Assembly: GCF_003429665.1 (NCBI RefSeq)
Contig: NZ_QUWK01000016.1
Coordinates: 1 to 47,184 of the forward strand
Direction: 5' to 3'
DNA: 47,184 nucleotides
Origin: Sphaerochaeta halotolerans
GTDB taxonomy: Bacteria; Spirochaetota; Spirochaetia; Sphaerochaetales; Sphaerochaetaceae
Position 1 is the stretch's first letter. Each line of letters opens with the position of its first letter. The notes below the pieces were generated by a model, which worked only from the letters and a program-made list of their open reading frames with translations, had not been told where the DNA came from and made no database searches. The position numbers were made by a program, and so were the translations under genes. Shown in pieces: positions 16,751 to 25,744 of this stretch.

Positions 16751-17994
16751 GAAATTGCCTGCCTATAGGCATCTAATGCTTGTGGGAACGGTGAGAGTGT
16801 ACGCTCAGCCACCCCATGCAAAACGGAGATAGCCATCCCGTAGTTGGTGATGGGTACGTTTACCTGTCTCGCTTGTTCCATCCTCCATAACATCTCACGT
16901 CGGTTCAGGGTACATCCTCCACAGTGGATGATGAGCCGGTAGAGGGACAATGCTTCAGGGTAGTCACTTCCCGCACAGTGGATTATCTCAATGGCAGGAT
17001 CACAGTAGGTTGCGATCCATCGGGGGATTTTTACCCTGCCGATATCATCGACGGAGGGATGGTGTGAGCATGCCTCCGCAATCAAGACTGCATCCTTGGC
17101 CTTGAGAGAGGCCAGGATGCCTGCACCCTTTGCAAGCTGCACAATGTCTCCCTTGAAGCGGGAGAAGAGGATGGAGAACGTAGTACATGGAACCTCTGGC
17201 GGGGTATTCTGAACCATGAAAGCGACAATTTGGGAGTCACAGATCACCAAATCGGGTGGACATTTGAGATTTGAAAGCATATGCACATAGTTGTCCTCCT
17301 TTAGCACTATGAGTGAGGCATTGTTGTCCAGCCCATCACGGATTGCTTGCACCTGGGGGAGTATCAAGCGACCTTTTGGAGCGCCCAGATCGATGGGTAC
17401 GAGACAGACAATCAGTGGGTGTTCTTTGTCAGAGGGGAGCAGATCACCCAAAAGTGGCGGACTGTGAAGGAATTCATCAGGGCAGAGCGCAATGAGTATG
17501 CGCTTGAACCCACTCATAAACCCTTCACGATCTCCTTCCTCTGTAGAACAACAGAGAAGGTGAGGGGAAACCTCCTTGCATTGTGCAAGGAATGAGGAGG
17601 AGGGGCTTGATAGGTCGCACTTGTTGACCACCAAAAGCATGGGTATTTCATACCGCTTGCAGTGGGCAACCAGTGCATCCTCAAATTCAGTCCACACATC
17701 ACCCTCGAGTACGATTAGGGCGATATCGATGGATCCAAGCCTCTTCATAGTCCGCTTTACCCGCTCCTTTCCCAGCTGGGATAGATCATCAATACCGGCA
17801 GTATCAAGAAAAACCACAGGTCCGAGGGGGGAAAGTTCCATCCTCTTGGCAACAACATCGGTGGTTGTCCCCGGTATTGCAGAGGTGATGGCGGTATTCT
17901 GCCCTGTAATCATGTTCAGTAAACTGGACTTGCCGGTATTGGTTCTCCCACAAATACCAATACGCAACAGGAGAGAGGAAGGTGTATGTTGCAT
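16747..17994 (-). CDS. hydF: [FeFe]-hydrogenase maturase HydF (GTPase scaffold)
   Basis: GTPase and scaffold that carries the diiron precursor to the hydrogenase. G1 motif GRTNTGKSS lies near residues 16-24, G3 DTAG in VVFLDTAGIDDLS and G4 NKCD. The C-terminal iron-sulfur ligands follow the HydF pattern: CSH in EACSHHPSVDD and HCGGC in LIIHCGGCTLNRRE. All ligands appear intact. Ribosome-binding GGGAAC precedes the start; only 11 bases separate it from hydG. Confidence 0.94.
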   Translation of the reverse strand: MQHTPSSLLLRIGICGRTNTGKSSLLNMITGQNTAITSAIPGTTTDVVAKRMELSPLGPVVFLDTAGIDDLSQLGKERVKRTMKRLGSIDIALIVLEGDVWTEFEDALVAHCKRYEIPMLLVVNKCDLSSPSSSFLAQCKEVSPHLLCCSTEEGDREGFMSGFKRILIALCPDEFLHSPPLLGDLLPSDKEHPLIVCLVPIDLGAPKGRLILPQVQAIRDGLDNNASLIVLKEDNYVHMLSNLKCPPDLVICDSQIVAFMVQNTPPEVPCTTFSILFSRFKGDIVQLAKGAGILASLKAKDAVLIAEACSHHPSVDDIGRVKIPRWIATYCDPAIEIIHCAGSDYPEALSLYRLIIHCGGCTLNRREMLWRMEQARQVNVPITNYGMAISVLHGVAERTLSPFPQALDAYRQAIS

Positions 17995-18005
17995 TGCTGT
18001 TCCCT

Positions 18006-19517
18006 TTAAAAGTAGAGGTCTCGTTCCCCGTGCTGTATCTTCTTGTAGTCAGCTAGGAACTTGGTAAAGGATGCCTGGGAGAAATCCTTTGGTACCCTCT
18101 CACGGATTTCAGCAATCTCTTGCTGGATGAGCTTCTCTCCAATCTCCTTTGTCTCTTCTGAGGCAAAGTCCTCAAGCCACTCTTGGAACGTCAGTACAGC
18201 ATTCAACTTACAGAAACATCCTTCTTTGCCACTTTTAAGCAGTCCCATGATCTTGTCCCCGGTACGGCCACAGCGGTATCCGGCAGTACAGAAGCTGGTG
18301 ATATGCCCGCTCTTGGCCAGCTTTTGGATTACTTGGTCCAGGCTGCTGGTATCATTGAGCATAAACTGCTCCCGTTCAGCTATCTGTTCCTTTCGGTAGG
18401 TGTCGGCGTAATCGCCAATACCAATTTTGCTCTCTGCATCACGCTGGGTGCACATGTCAATGACAGACTCCATGATCTGGGGCGTCTCCCGATTGGTGAT
18501 GATCATACCTGCATAAGGGATGGCAAGACGGAGTACTGCGATGAGATGGGTAAAATCTTCATCACTGACTTGGTGTTTGCTATGGTCAAAATTGGTGCCC
18601 ACCGCAGGGGTCAAGCGTGGAAAGGAGATGGTATGAGGCCCGATATTGTACAGACGCTCCAGGTCCCTTGCATGGGCTACCATGCCCATGACCTCGAATT
18701 TCCAGTCATAGAGTCCAAAGAGTGCCCCGATTGCAACATCGTCAATGCCTGCGTCCATCGCCCGGTGCAATGCATAGAGTCTCCAACGATAGTTTCCTTT
18801 CAAGGTATCGGAAGGGTGTACCTTGCTGTAGGTTTCATGGTGATAGGTCTCCTGGAACACCTGGAAGGTGCCGATACCAGCTTTCTGGAGCTTTTTCAAG
18901 TCTTGAATGGGTAGTGGTGCAGCATTGACATTCACCCTCCTGATCTCTCCCATTCCGTTTCTCACCGGGACCTTCACCTCATAGATTGTATTCATTGTCT
19001 CGGCAATGTAGTCTGCGTCGGTCTCAGGATGCTCCCCAAAGACAATAATGAGCCGCTTATGCCCAATGGTCCCGGCCAGGACGCGGGTCTCTTCCCGTAT
19101 CTCATCCATCGTCAGGACTTTCCTGATCACTGATTTGTTGTCACTTCTGAATCCGCAATAGGCACAGCGATTGACGCATTTGCTGCCACAATAGAGGGGA
19201 GCGAAGGTAACTACCCGATTGTCGTATACCTGTTTCTTGATTTCCTTTGCAGCTTCTGCTATTTCGTTTCTCAAGTCGGGGTCTGTTACCTGGAGCAGTG
19301 CAGCTACATCCTCACTGGACATAAGCTCAATGGAGAATGCCTTGGCAATAATCTCCCTGATACGGGAAGGGTCGCTGTGCCTATTCTTCTCAAGTGCTGC
19401 ATTGATTTGCTCTTCATCAATGAAGTCTTTTCCATCCACGAGGTATCGGTCGATCTCATCCTGGTGTATGAGCTGTTCTTTCCATGCTCGAATGCTTTGG
19501 GGGGTATGTGCAGACAT
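18006..19517 (-). CDS. hydG: [FeFe]-hydrogenase maturase HydG (tyrosine lyase) with unusual C-terminal cysteines
   Basis: Radical SAM enzyme that splits tyrosine to give CO and cyanide for the H-cluster. The SAM cluster motif C114-VNR-C118-AY-C121 is normal, and the protein is 503 residues, slightly long. The auxiliary cluster motif, usually CX2C followed by a distant Cys, reads C410-TAG-YR-C416 here. The second canonical cysteine is replaced by G413 and a new cysteine appears three residues later. The distal Cys at the expected position (C436) is kept and C434 lies beside it. The start follows AAAAGGAA on the minus strand. Confidence 0.93.
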   Translation of the reverse strand: MSAHTPQSIRAWKEQLIHQDEIDRYLVDGKDFIDEEQINAALEKNRHSDPSRIREIIAKAFSIELMSSEDVAALLQVTDPDLRNEIAEAAKEIKKQVYDNRVVTFAPLYCGSKCVNRCAYCGFRSDNKSVIRKVLTMDEIREETRVLAGTIGHKRLIIVFGEHPETDADYIAETMNTIYEVKVPVRNGMGEIRRVNVNAAPLPIQDLKKLQKAGIGTFQVFQETYHHETYSKVHPSDTLKGNYRWRLYALHRAMDAGIDDVAIGALFGLYDWKFEVMGMVAHARDLERLYNIGPHTISFPRLTPAVGTNFDHSKHQVSDEDFTHLIAVLRLAIPYAGMIITNRETPQIMESVIDMCTQRDAESKIGIGDYADTYRKEQIAEREQFMLNDTSSLDQVIQKLAKSGHITSFCTAGYRCGRTGDKIMGLLKSGKEGCFCKLNAVLTFQEWLEDFASEETKEIGEKLIQQEIAEIRERVPKDFSQASFTKFLADYKKIQHGERDLYF

Positions 19518-19529
19518 AGGTATTTCCTT

Positions 19530-19781
19530 TTAGAGTTTTGCAAGAGTCGATTTCACCGTAACATTCTCGATACGGCCAAGCTTTCCGGTGAGTGCCCCGA
19601 TTTGATCGGTGGAAGCATCAACGATGAGGGTGATGATGTTGAGATTTCTTTCTCGGTAGGGGAGGCCCAATCTCCCCAGTATGATGGATCCATACTGGCT
19701 GAGTACTTCATTGACTTCTTGGGCGGCTGTGTTGCGTTCTTTTACGATGATCGCAATAACACCAACTGATCGACTTTCCAT
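19530..19781 (-). CDS. TM1266-type iron-only hydrogenase system regulator
   Basis: An 83-residue ACT/ferredoxin-like fold protein with SVGVIAIIVKERNTAAQEVN, EVLSQYGSIILGRLGLPYRE and TIIVDA-like strands. Small proteins of this family sit with hydEFG in many anaerobes and are presumed to sense a ligand and regulate the system. First gene of the operon, with a strong AAGGAAGG site before its start. Separated from hydG by 12 bases. Confidence 0.88.
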   Translation of the reverse strand: MESRSVGVIAIIVKERNTAAQEVNEVLSQYGSIILGRLGLPYRERNLNIITLIVDASTDQIGALTGKLGRIENVTVKSTLAKL

Positions 19782-19809
19782 GGTTTACCTTCCTTGCAAC
19801 ATGTGTAGC

Positions 19810-19980
19810 GATGCTCAGCGAGCATCAATAAACCTGCAGAAAGGTCGCACACACAATACTAACACCTGCCAAAAGGGACAGGTATCGCGTACATGGTGTT
19901 GTCTTTTTGACCTTGGCTTCAGAACACCCAAGTGAACCTGACCGCAGGCAATAGGGAGTGATGAAGCTTCATCTTCTCCC
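19810..19980 (-). ncRNA. Candidate structured 5' leader of the hyd operon
   Basis: On the minus strand the region before the regulator start can form several hairpins. GGGAG pairs with CTCCC around an inner GATGAAGCTTCATC (19954-19980). CCTG-CGGT-CAGG and CTTGG/CCAAG follow. AACACC/GGTGTT (19861-19900) encloses another short stem. Last is a perfect GATGCTC-GCT-GAGCATC (19810-19826). It does not match a riboswitch consensus I recall. The density of stems directly before a first gene suggests a regulatory leader; the segment to 20160 otherwise holds no gene. Confidence 0.4.
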
Positions 19981-20178
19981 ATACAGGCGAAGCGTATCAC
20001 TTCTTTTACATTAATTCAATAAGTATTTATCTATAGTTCCCTGTCCCTTATTATGATGTGACCCCTGGAATTTGCAAAATCGTGGATTCGGCATTACAGT
20101 GGTCATAATTAAAGGCTATGTTCGACAATTTGTATTGAAAAGCCACTATTCACTTGTTACGTGTCATATAATTGGAGC

Positions 20179-20583
20179 ATGAAGAAGCAACAATTCAGCA
20201 AAGAAGCCCTTGAAGCCTACAATGCGTTGATGAACCTTCCAGAAGAAGAGCAAAAGCTCGTTTTTCGCGAGGTTTCCCAGTCTGTAACACCAGAGCCTGA
20301 TAAGAAATCCCAAAAGGAGAAGCCATGTTGCCCACATTGTGGGAGTTCCCATGTGAGCAGGTATGGGAAGACCCCGAAAGGCTATCTCCCATTTGTCGAG
20401 GTAGGTGCCTAATACAAAGCCAAGAGATGCAATTTCAACATGAATTGTCAAATAGAGTTTTTTTATACTCCCTCCAAACAAAGGCTTGGGGAGCTTCGCC
20501 GCTCCGAGCTTGCTGCCATCCTGGAAGGATGAGAGAATCTGGACAGGGAAGCCTTCTATACCTGGCTTTCTGCATTCTGTCGC
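20179..20583 (+). pseudogene. IS1595-like transposase remnant
   Basis: ATG 20179, preceded by GGAG, begins a frame with the helical N terminus (FSKEALEAYNALMNLPEEEQ) and zinc-ribbon CPHCGSSHVSRYGKTPKG of ISXO2/IS1595-type transposases. The frame stops at 20412. The continuation (YKAKRCNFNMNCQIEFFYTP, then LGELRRSELAAILEG) is in frame but interrupted by another stop, and the second cysteine pair of the ribbon is degraded. No catalytic domain is left. The boundary with the next remnant is approximate. Confidence 0.6.
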
Positions 20584-21050
20584 TTGAATACCTATGAGAT
20601 TTCCGTTCCTGTGCTCAATGACCGTAGTACAGCACCAGAGGGAAAGAGTGGACTCATTGTCAGTTTCCTCTTTGACTATGAACTCACACGAAGGATTGAA
20701 GAAGGCCGGTGGTATGAGGAGTTCGAGAGCCATATCAAGGAGATGATGATTGCCTCGCTTTCTGAGTCGGTCTATCCAGAGCTGAAAGAACACATCCTAT
20801 TCTCGTTCACAGCGAGCCCCCTGGGTATTGAGCGGAATATCCACAGCAGTGAAGGCGCCATTGTCGGCTTGGTCATTTGAACAGGATATTCCCATAGATG
20901 CTGGGATGCTCAATATGAAGAAGGCTGTACTTACCCCCCATTCCTGATGTCTATCGTGCAGGGCAGTGGACGGTCAGCCCGGCTGGCCTTCCTACCTGCA
21001 TCATGACCGCAAGGATGGCTGCAGACTTGGTGCATACGGGATTAGCATGA
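20540..21050 (+). pseudogene. Carotenoid-desaturase-like FAD oxidoreductase, C-terminal remnant
   Basis: The frame YEISVPVLNDRSTAPEGKSG through ERNIHSSEGAIVG matches the C-terminal part of CrtI/phytoene-desaturase-like NAD(P)/FAD proteins. After GAIVG the frame shifts to WSFEQDIPIDAGMLNMKKAV, and after another shift near 20935 to IPDVYRAGQWTVSPAGLPTC, ending MAADLVHTGLA with TGA near 21048. At least two indels and loss of the N-terminal FAD domain make it a pseudogene. It is joined directly to the transposase remnant. Confidence 0.65.
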
Positions 21051-21306
21051 TCTGATTGTTCATATCCTCAGCAGGGTAAGCCTGTATGCTTGCTATGATG
21101 AATAATTGGAAATTAGTTTCTATCCCAACATGAGACTAAGAAGATTCACTCTACGAAAGTAGTGCTGTATGAGTATGGTACTATAGAACTGTATGTAAGT
21201 TTTTAATCTTTATTCTCATCAAGAAATAAGGTTGACAGATTACCATACATGCAAGAAGCTAAAATCATTCCTACAATGAACATTCTACGTAAAGGAGTAA
21301 TTACCC

Positions 21307-22434
21307 ATGGACGAAAAGGCTACGCTTGACTATATGATTCTCTGTCTTGTTGATGAAATTCAGTCATTTCATTACTCGATAAGTGCTCTTGATCACATCT
21401 GGGAGATACCGTTTCCTGACCAGAATGGTTCTTGGCATCTGATCAGAGTTGTTTCCTATCGTAAGCACATTGCTCTCTTTGATATGAGTGGCAAGCAGGG
21501 TGGCTACGAGTTCGAAGCCTGTGATGATATCAAGCCTCTGGAGATACTGCGTGAGTATCCGGATACCAAAGTTTGGATCACCTATCTGAAGGCTGCCTGT
21601 GCTTGGTTGAAGCTGGTCAAAAAGGATTGGGTTGCAGCCAATAAGCGTATTCAGAGAGAGTATCCTCTGGAATTACGGCAGGGGATTGCTCCTCATGCGG
21701 TCATTCGATCGGCCTTTCCTGATGCTTATCGTCTAGATGAAGCAATTGGTTTGGACAAGGCGAAGAAAATAGTGGACCTTGTTGAATCTCTCTATTTCCA
21801 TAAGCAGGCAGATGCAGAAGTGAAAACATTCACCGCCAACGAGTACTTTGCTTACTGCAAAATTGCATATCTTGCAGCCAAGGGGGACGATGAAGTAATA
21901 GATGCCTCCCTATCAGGTAGGGAACTATATCGTCAATTTGCTGATGGCCGTGACGAGGGCCTGCTCAAGATTGATGGAGACTCACCGGAGGAATTTGCCG
22001 ATTGGATTGACAATAAACACCCCTTGCGGTCCATGGGAGGACACCCATGGGAGATTAAACGAGGAGGAAATACCACACACATTTCTCTCGCTGTGTACCG
22101 CCCAATGTACAGGGAAGAGGGGTATGTCATCCAATTGAGTGGAGAATCGCTGGGGAGAATGGAAGAGACGTTGCGTATGTTGCTTGCTATCCATGAGGCA
22201 GGTCTTCCTATTACGATTACAAATCCTGAGGCTGTCAGAAAAAGACTCCTTGCCCAGGATAATATTGGAATCATACCTGAATATGTTTGGTTCCATCGTG
22301 CAAACCAACGATTCAGGAAGGATGAGGATGTATTTGAGGTAATGCATTACAAGGAACTTGGCCGGTACAAGCGAAGGGTCACTCCCTTTATCACTTGGCA
22401 GCCGATTCCTGTGCTACGTCCGATTGGTGGTTGA
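21307..22434 (+). CDS. Uncharacterised 375-residue protein
   Basis: I do not recognise the family. The protein is soluble, with no signal or membrane segment. Notable blocks are GGHPWEIKRGGNTTHISLAV (about 238-257), EEGYVIQLSGESLGRMEETL and the basic C terminus YKELGRYKRRVTPFITWQ. The middle (about 115-220) is helical and acidic. ATG 21307 has AAAGGAG upstream. It stands alone: decayed genes lie before it and a separate XRE-led operon after it. Codon use looks normal, so it is probably a functional accessory gene. Confidence 0.75.
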   Translation: MDEKATLDYMILCLVDEIQSFHYSISALDHIWEIPFPDQNGSWHLIRVVSYRKHIALFDMSGKQGGYEFEACDDIKPLEILREYPDTKVWITYLKAACAWLKLVKKDWVAANKRIQREYPLELRQGIAPHAVIRSAFPDAYRLDEAIGLDKAKKIVDLVESLYFHKQADAEVKTFTANEYFAYCKIAYLAAKGDDEVIDASLSGRELYRQFADGRDEGLLKIDGDSPEEFADWIDNKHPLRSMGGHPWEIKRGGNTTHISLAVYRPMYREEGYVIQLSGESLGRMEETLRMLLAIHEAGLPITITNPEAVRKRLLAQDNIGIIPEYVWFHRANQRFRKDEDVFEVMHYKELGRYKRRVTPFITWQPIPVLRPIGG

Positions 22435-22660
22435 GGGTTTTTGCAGGTCTCAACTAAGAGCATTAGGCTGTTTTGTCAGGCAAGAGCTAGGCAGGTGAAG
22501 TCCATGTTGGGTCTGGATAACCCAAGTGCTTTCTGGTGCAGATCCCAAAACTAGATTGCCTCGGATTACCATCAAAAGTCTTGTAATCATGTCCTATAAC
22601 TGATGGAATAATCACTGTTGACAGTTTGTTTTGTACATAACATATGCTATAATATGCAAT

Positions 22661-22888
22661 ATGAGTAGAAATGTTATGGATTTTGCAAAAGCAATCCTGA
22701 ATATTCGAACGGCTTTACGAATTTCTCAACAAGATCTTGCGGCAGAACTAGATGTCAGCTATGCAACAGTGAACCGGTGGGAGAATGGAAGAACAATGCC
22801 CAACAAGATGACACTAAGTGTTATCAAAAATTATTGTACCCGTCACCATTTGGAATTTGACTATAAGCCGGAAACCAATGCGCAATAG
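22661..22888 (+). CDS. XRE-family helix-turn-helix regulator
   Basis: A 75-residue DNA-binding protein: AILNIRTALRISQQDLAAEL, then DVSYATVNRWENGRTMPNK, a textbook HTH_3 domain. TATAAT (22648-22653) lies so near ATG 22661 that the transcript would have almost no leader. A TTGACA at 22618 is 24 bases from that box, too far to pair well. It is followed after 30 bases by the AlbA/HATPase gene and probably controls this pair. Confidence 0.85.
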   Translation: MSRNVMDFAKAILNIRTALRISQQDLAAELDVSYATVNRWENGRTMPNKMTLSVIKNYCTRHHLEFDYKPETNAQ

Positions 22889-22918
22889 GTGTATTCGACA
22901 CTGGCAAAGGATATGATT

Positions 22919-24367
22919 ATGGTTTTACCAGATACCTTACTTTCTTTGATTAAACAGGGTGAAAGTCTTACTGTGGAGTTCAAAAAATCCACAACAGAAA
23001 TAACTTCAGATGTCTATGAGACTGTCTGTTCTTTTTCAAACAGAGAGGGAGGTCATATCTTTCTGGGTGTAAAGGACAGCGGTGATATTATTGGCGTAAA
23101 TAAAGACTGTGTTGATCAGATGAAAAAGAATTTTGTGACTGTAATCAACAACAGGAACAAGTTAAACCCTCCTCTCTATATCAATCCAATAGATTATGAA
23201 TTTAAAGGGAAGACAGTTATATATATACAAGTGCCTCGTTCACAAAGTGTTTGTCGTTGTCGTGGAAGAATCTTTGATAGGAATTATGATTCCGACCTAG
23301 ATATCACTGATAATGAAGGTCTTGTTTATCAGTTATATGCAAGGAAACAAGATACATATTATGTAAATAAGGTGTTTCCAATATTCTCTGTCACAGATCT
23401 ACGTCATGACTTGATAGACCGAGCACGCAATATGTCCGGTATGCGTACGCCAAAGCATCCTTGGCAATATATGACTGATCTGGAAATGCTTCGGAGTGCT
23501 GGACTTATTCTTACGGATACCTCAACAGGGAACGAAGGGATCACCCTTGCTGCAATCCTCTTATTTGGACCAGATGCCTTGATCGTGTCAGCTCTAGCCC
23601 ATCATAAGACTGATGCCATATTTCGAGTTTTCAACACAGATCGCTATGATGATAGAGATGTAATAATCACAAACCTATTTGAAAGTTATGATCGATTGAT
23701 TGCCTTTGGGCAAAAGCATTTAAATGATCTATTTGTTACCGAAGGTATGCAAAGCATTAGTGCAAGAGATAAGATACTTCGAGAGATTGTTTCCAACTCT
23801 TTAGCTCATAGGAATTATGCTAATGCCTATGTGGCAAAGTTGGTGATTGAGAAAGACCGTATTTATACCGAAAACAGCAATCGTTCACATGGATTCGGGA
23901 ATTTGGATCCTTCATCATTCGAACCTTTCCCTAAGAATCCTCCAATTTCAAAAGTATTTCGCGAAGTTGGTTTAGCTGATGAGTTGGGTTCTGGGATGCG
24001 AAATACATATAAGTATACAAAGTTATATAGTGGAGCAGAACCGATTTTTACTGAAGGAGATGTGTTCAGGATTATCGTGCCTTTACATGAGGCCGCTACC
24101 GTTGTGGTTGGTCCTACTAAAGTTCCAAAGTCTCATGATGACACTTTGGATGACACTTTGGATGACACTTTGGATGACACTTTGGAGCTAAAAATACTTT
24201 CGCTGATACAAAAGAACCCCCGAATCAATCAACGTGAGCTTTCTGATCAGCTTGCAACCTCTCTGTCTACAATTAAGCGCGTTATGACCGGCATGATACA
24301 GGCCAATGTGCTTACACGTAAAGGCGGTAAGCGCTATGGCTACTGGGAAATAGAAGCAAAAGAATAG
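22919..24367 (+). CDS. AlbA_2/HATPase-type ATP-binding regulator
   Basis: Putative DNA-binding, ATP-binding regulator. The N-terminal AlbA_2 (Schlafen-like) domain shows ESLTVEFKKSTTEIT and CSFSNREGGHIFLGVKDSGD. A HATPase_c_4-type segment reads IVSNSLAHRNYANAYVAKLV and later GLADELGSGMRN. The C terminus is a winged helix (QKNPRINQRELSDQLATSLS). A linker before it contains four DDTL repeats encoded by a 12-bp tandem repeat. Of the nearby start codons, ATG 22919 has AAAGG at proper distance. It is the second gene of the XRE-led operon. Confidence 0.82.
   Translation: MVLPDTLLSLIKQGESLTVEFKKSTTEITSDVYETVCSFSNREGGHIFLGVKDSGDIIGVNKDCVDQMKKNFVTVINNRNKLNPPLYINPIDYEFKGKTVIYIQVPRSQSVCRCRGRIFDRNYDSDLDITDNEGLVYQLYARKQDTYYVNKVFPIFSVTDLRHDLIDRARNMSGMRTPKHPWQYMTDLEMLRSAGLILTDTSTGNEGITLAAILLFGPDALIVSALAHHKTDAIFRVFNTDRYDDRDVIITNLFESYDRLIAFGQKHLNDLFVTEGMQSISARDKILREIVSNSLAHRNYANAYVAKLVIEKDRIYTENSNRSHGFGNLDPSSFEPFPKNPPISKVFREVGLADELGSGMRNTYKYTKLYSGAEPIFTEGDVFRIIVPLHEAATVVVGPTKVPKSHDDTLDDTLDDTLDDTLELKILSLIQKNPRINQRELSDQLATSLSTIKRVMTGMIQANVLTRKGGKRYGYWEIEAKE
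24137..24184 (+). repeat. Four tandem 12-bp repeats in coding sequence
   Basis: GATGACACTTTG repeated four times without a mismatch, coding DDTL each time. It links the HATPase part to the winged helix. Because the unit is a multiple of three, copy-number change would alter linker length without a frameshift. Confidence 0.97.
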
Positions 24368-24434
24368 AGGGTGGTATAAGCACGTAAGTATGTGCTTTCA
24401 GGAAGCTACTCTTCTGCTGGAAGCGACTTCAGTA

Positions 24435-25706
24435 TCAAGGCTTCAAACATCCAATCGGTACAACATACACGCCATCTTCTCTACGGTGAGCAAATCCTGT
24501 TCCTGTCAGAACCATGAGAAAATCTGGAATCTTCTGATTTGAAGCTGCTATTTTCTTTGCCAGCCTTAGAATATTTGTAGCCCCTTCTTCAACACGATTC
24601 TGCCCAAGTTTGATTTCAATCAATCCATATTTTCCGTTTCTGCCATGGAATACTGCATCACATTCAAGGCCCGCCGCATCGCGATAATGGAGAACATCCG
24701 CATCAAGTACCTGTGCATACACTTTGAGGTCTCTTACACAAAGGGTCTCAAAAATCAAACCAAAAGTCTGTAAGTCGTTCAATAAATCTTCCGGTCCCAT
24801 CTTCAGGGCAGCCGTTGTAATTGAAGGATCTGCCAAATATCTGGTATTCGACTGTCTAATTGCTGTAGCGGATCTGAAATTTGGATTCCAAGCCTCTGTT
24901 TCATTGGTAATGAAAAGATCCTCAAGAACTTTAAGATAGTCAGCAAGGGTGTTTTTTGAAATATCAAATACATCATTTTCTATTGCTGTATTTGGGGCAT
25001 CTGAGGTGGAAAATCTTGAATATGACTGCAAGACCTTTCTCATCTTCTGTGCAGATCTCCTATGTCCATCAACATTTCTAATGTCACTTTCACATATTTC
25101 ATCAATATACAGGTATGCCTGCTTCAAGGATAAATCCTTGCGCATTCTCAATGCTTCCGGCCAACCTCCCCGAGAGCAAAGAAAAGCGATGTCAGCTACA
25201 GTATGCTTACTTTCTCCATACACTTTTTTCACTCCCTTCCATAAAGTGTCAATCGACACTTCCCCGGTTGAATCTCCAGACTCCCATAAACTCATCGTAT
25301 GCATATGGATCCTTCCAATTCGACCAGTCCCGGAGTGTGCACGAAGCGTTTCTGCAGCCTTTGTCTGTGATGTTGAACCTGTAAGAATAAATTGTCCAAA
25401 GCCAGTACGCTTATCTACTTGATTTCTTATCGTGTCCCAAAGCAAAGGAACCTTTTGCCATTCATCTATAAGAATTGGGGTGTCTTCAGAAAAGAGTCGG
25501 TCAGGATTCTCTCGTACCAAAAACTCCGCCCTTTCTTTCTCAGAATTAACTGACAAATCAATCAGGCTTTTGGCATGCCTTTTAGCGGATGTTGTCTTCC
25601 CAGACCACTTGATACCTTCAATGAGAACGGCCCCTCTCATGTGAAGAACATCGTGCATATACAGGTCAATCAACCTAGGCAAGTACTCTTTATTGGCTAT
25701 TATCAT
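24435..25706 (-). CDS. DUF4143-type AAA ATPase (copy 2)
   Basis: A 423-residue ATPase. Walker A is GIKWSGKTTSAKRHAKS near 30-46, Walker B ILIDEWQKVP, sensor-like FILTGSTSQT. The C-terminal DUF4143 part includes LECDAVFHGRNGKYGLIEIK, a PD-(D/E)XK-like arrangement. It belongs to the subgroup with GIKWxGKT P-loops, distinct from copies 1 and 4 (GVRR/GIRR). The start ATG at 25706 has no strong ribosome-binding site. Its upstream region contains three 46-bp tandem repeats. Confidence 0.85.
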   Translation of the reverse strand: MIIANKEYLPRLIDLYMHDVLHMRGAVLIEGIKWSGKTTSAKRHAKSLIDLSVNSEKERAEFLVRENPDRLFSEDTPILIDEWQKVPLLWDTIRNQVDKRTGFGQFILTGSTSQTKAAETLRAHSGTGRIGRIHMHTMSLWESGDSTGEVSIDTLWKGVKKVYGESKHTVADIAFLCSRGGWPEALRMRKDLSLKQAYLYIDEICESDIRNVDGHRRSAQKMRKVLQSYSRFSTSDAPNTAIENDVFDISKNTLADYLKVLEDLFITNETEAWNPNFRSATAIRQSNTRYLADPSITTAALKMGPEDLLNDLQTFGLIFETLCVRDLKVYAQVLDADVLHYRDAAGLECDAVFHGRNGKYGLIEIKLGQNRVEEGATNILRLAKKIAASNQKIPDFLMVLTGTGFAHRREDGVYVVPIGCLKP

Positions 25707-25744
25707 ATAGGTATTCTAAACCATTAAATCGTATCAAACAACTA

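Noticed and set aside
19810-19980. Known riboswitch (NiCo, TPP, SAM, Moco or glycine)
   Set aside because: Only short fragments such as GGGACAGG on the opposite strand resemble any consensus, and the required junction elements are missing.
20164-20793. 209-codon minus-strand frame
   Set aside because: Antisense to the transposase and desaturase remnants. The plus strand gives recognisable zinc-ribbon and oxidoreductase segments.
24370-24434. Terminator after the AlbA/HATPase gene
   Set aside because: AAGCAC/GTGCTT can pair but the stem is short and no T-run follows.
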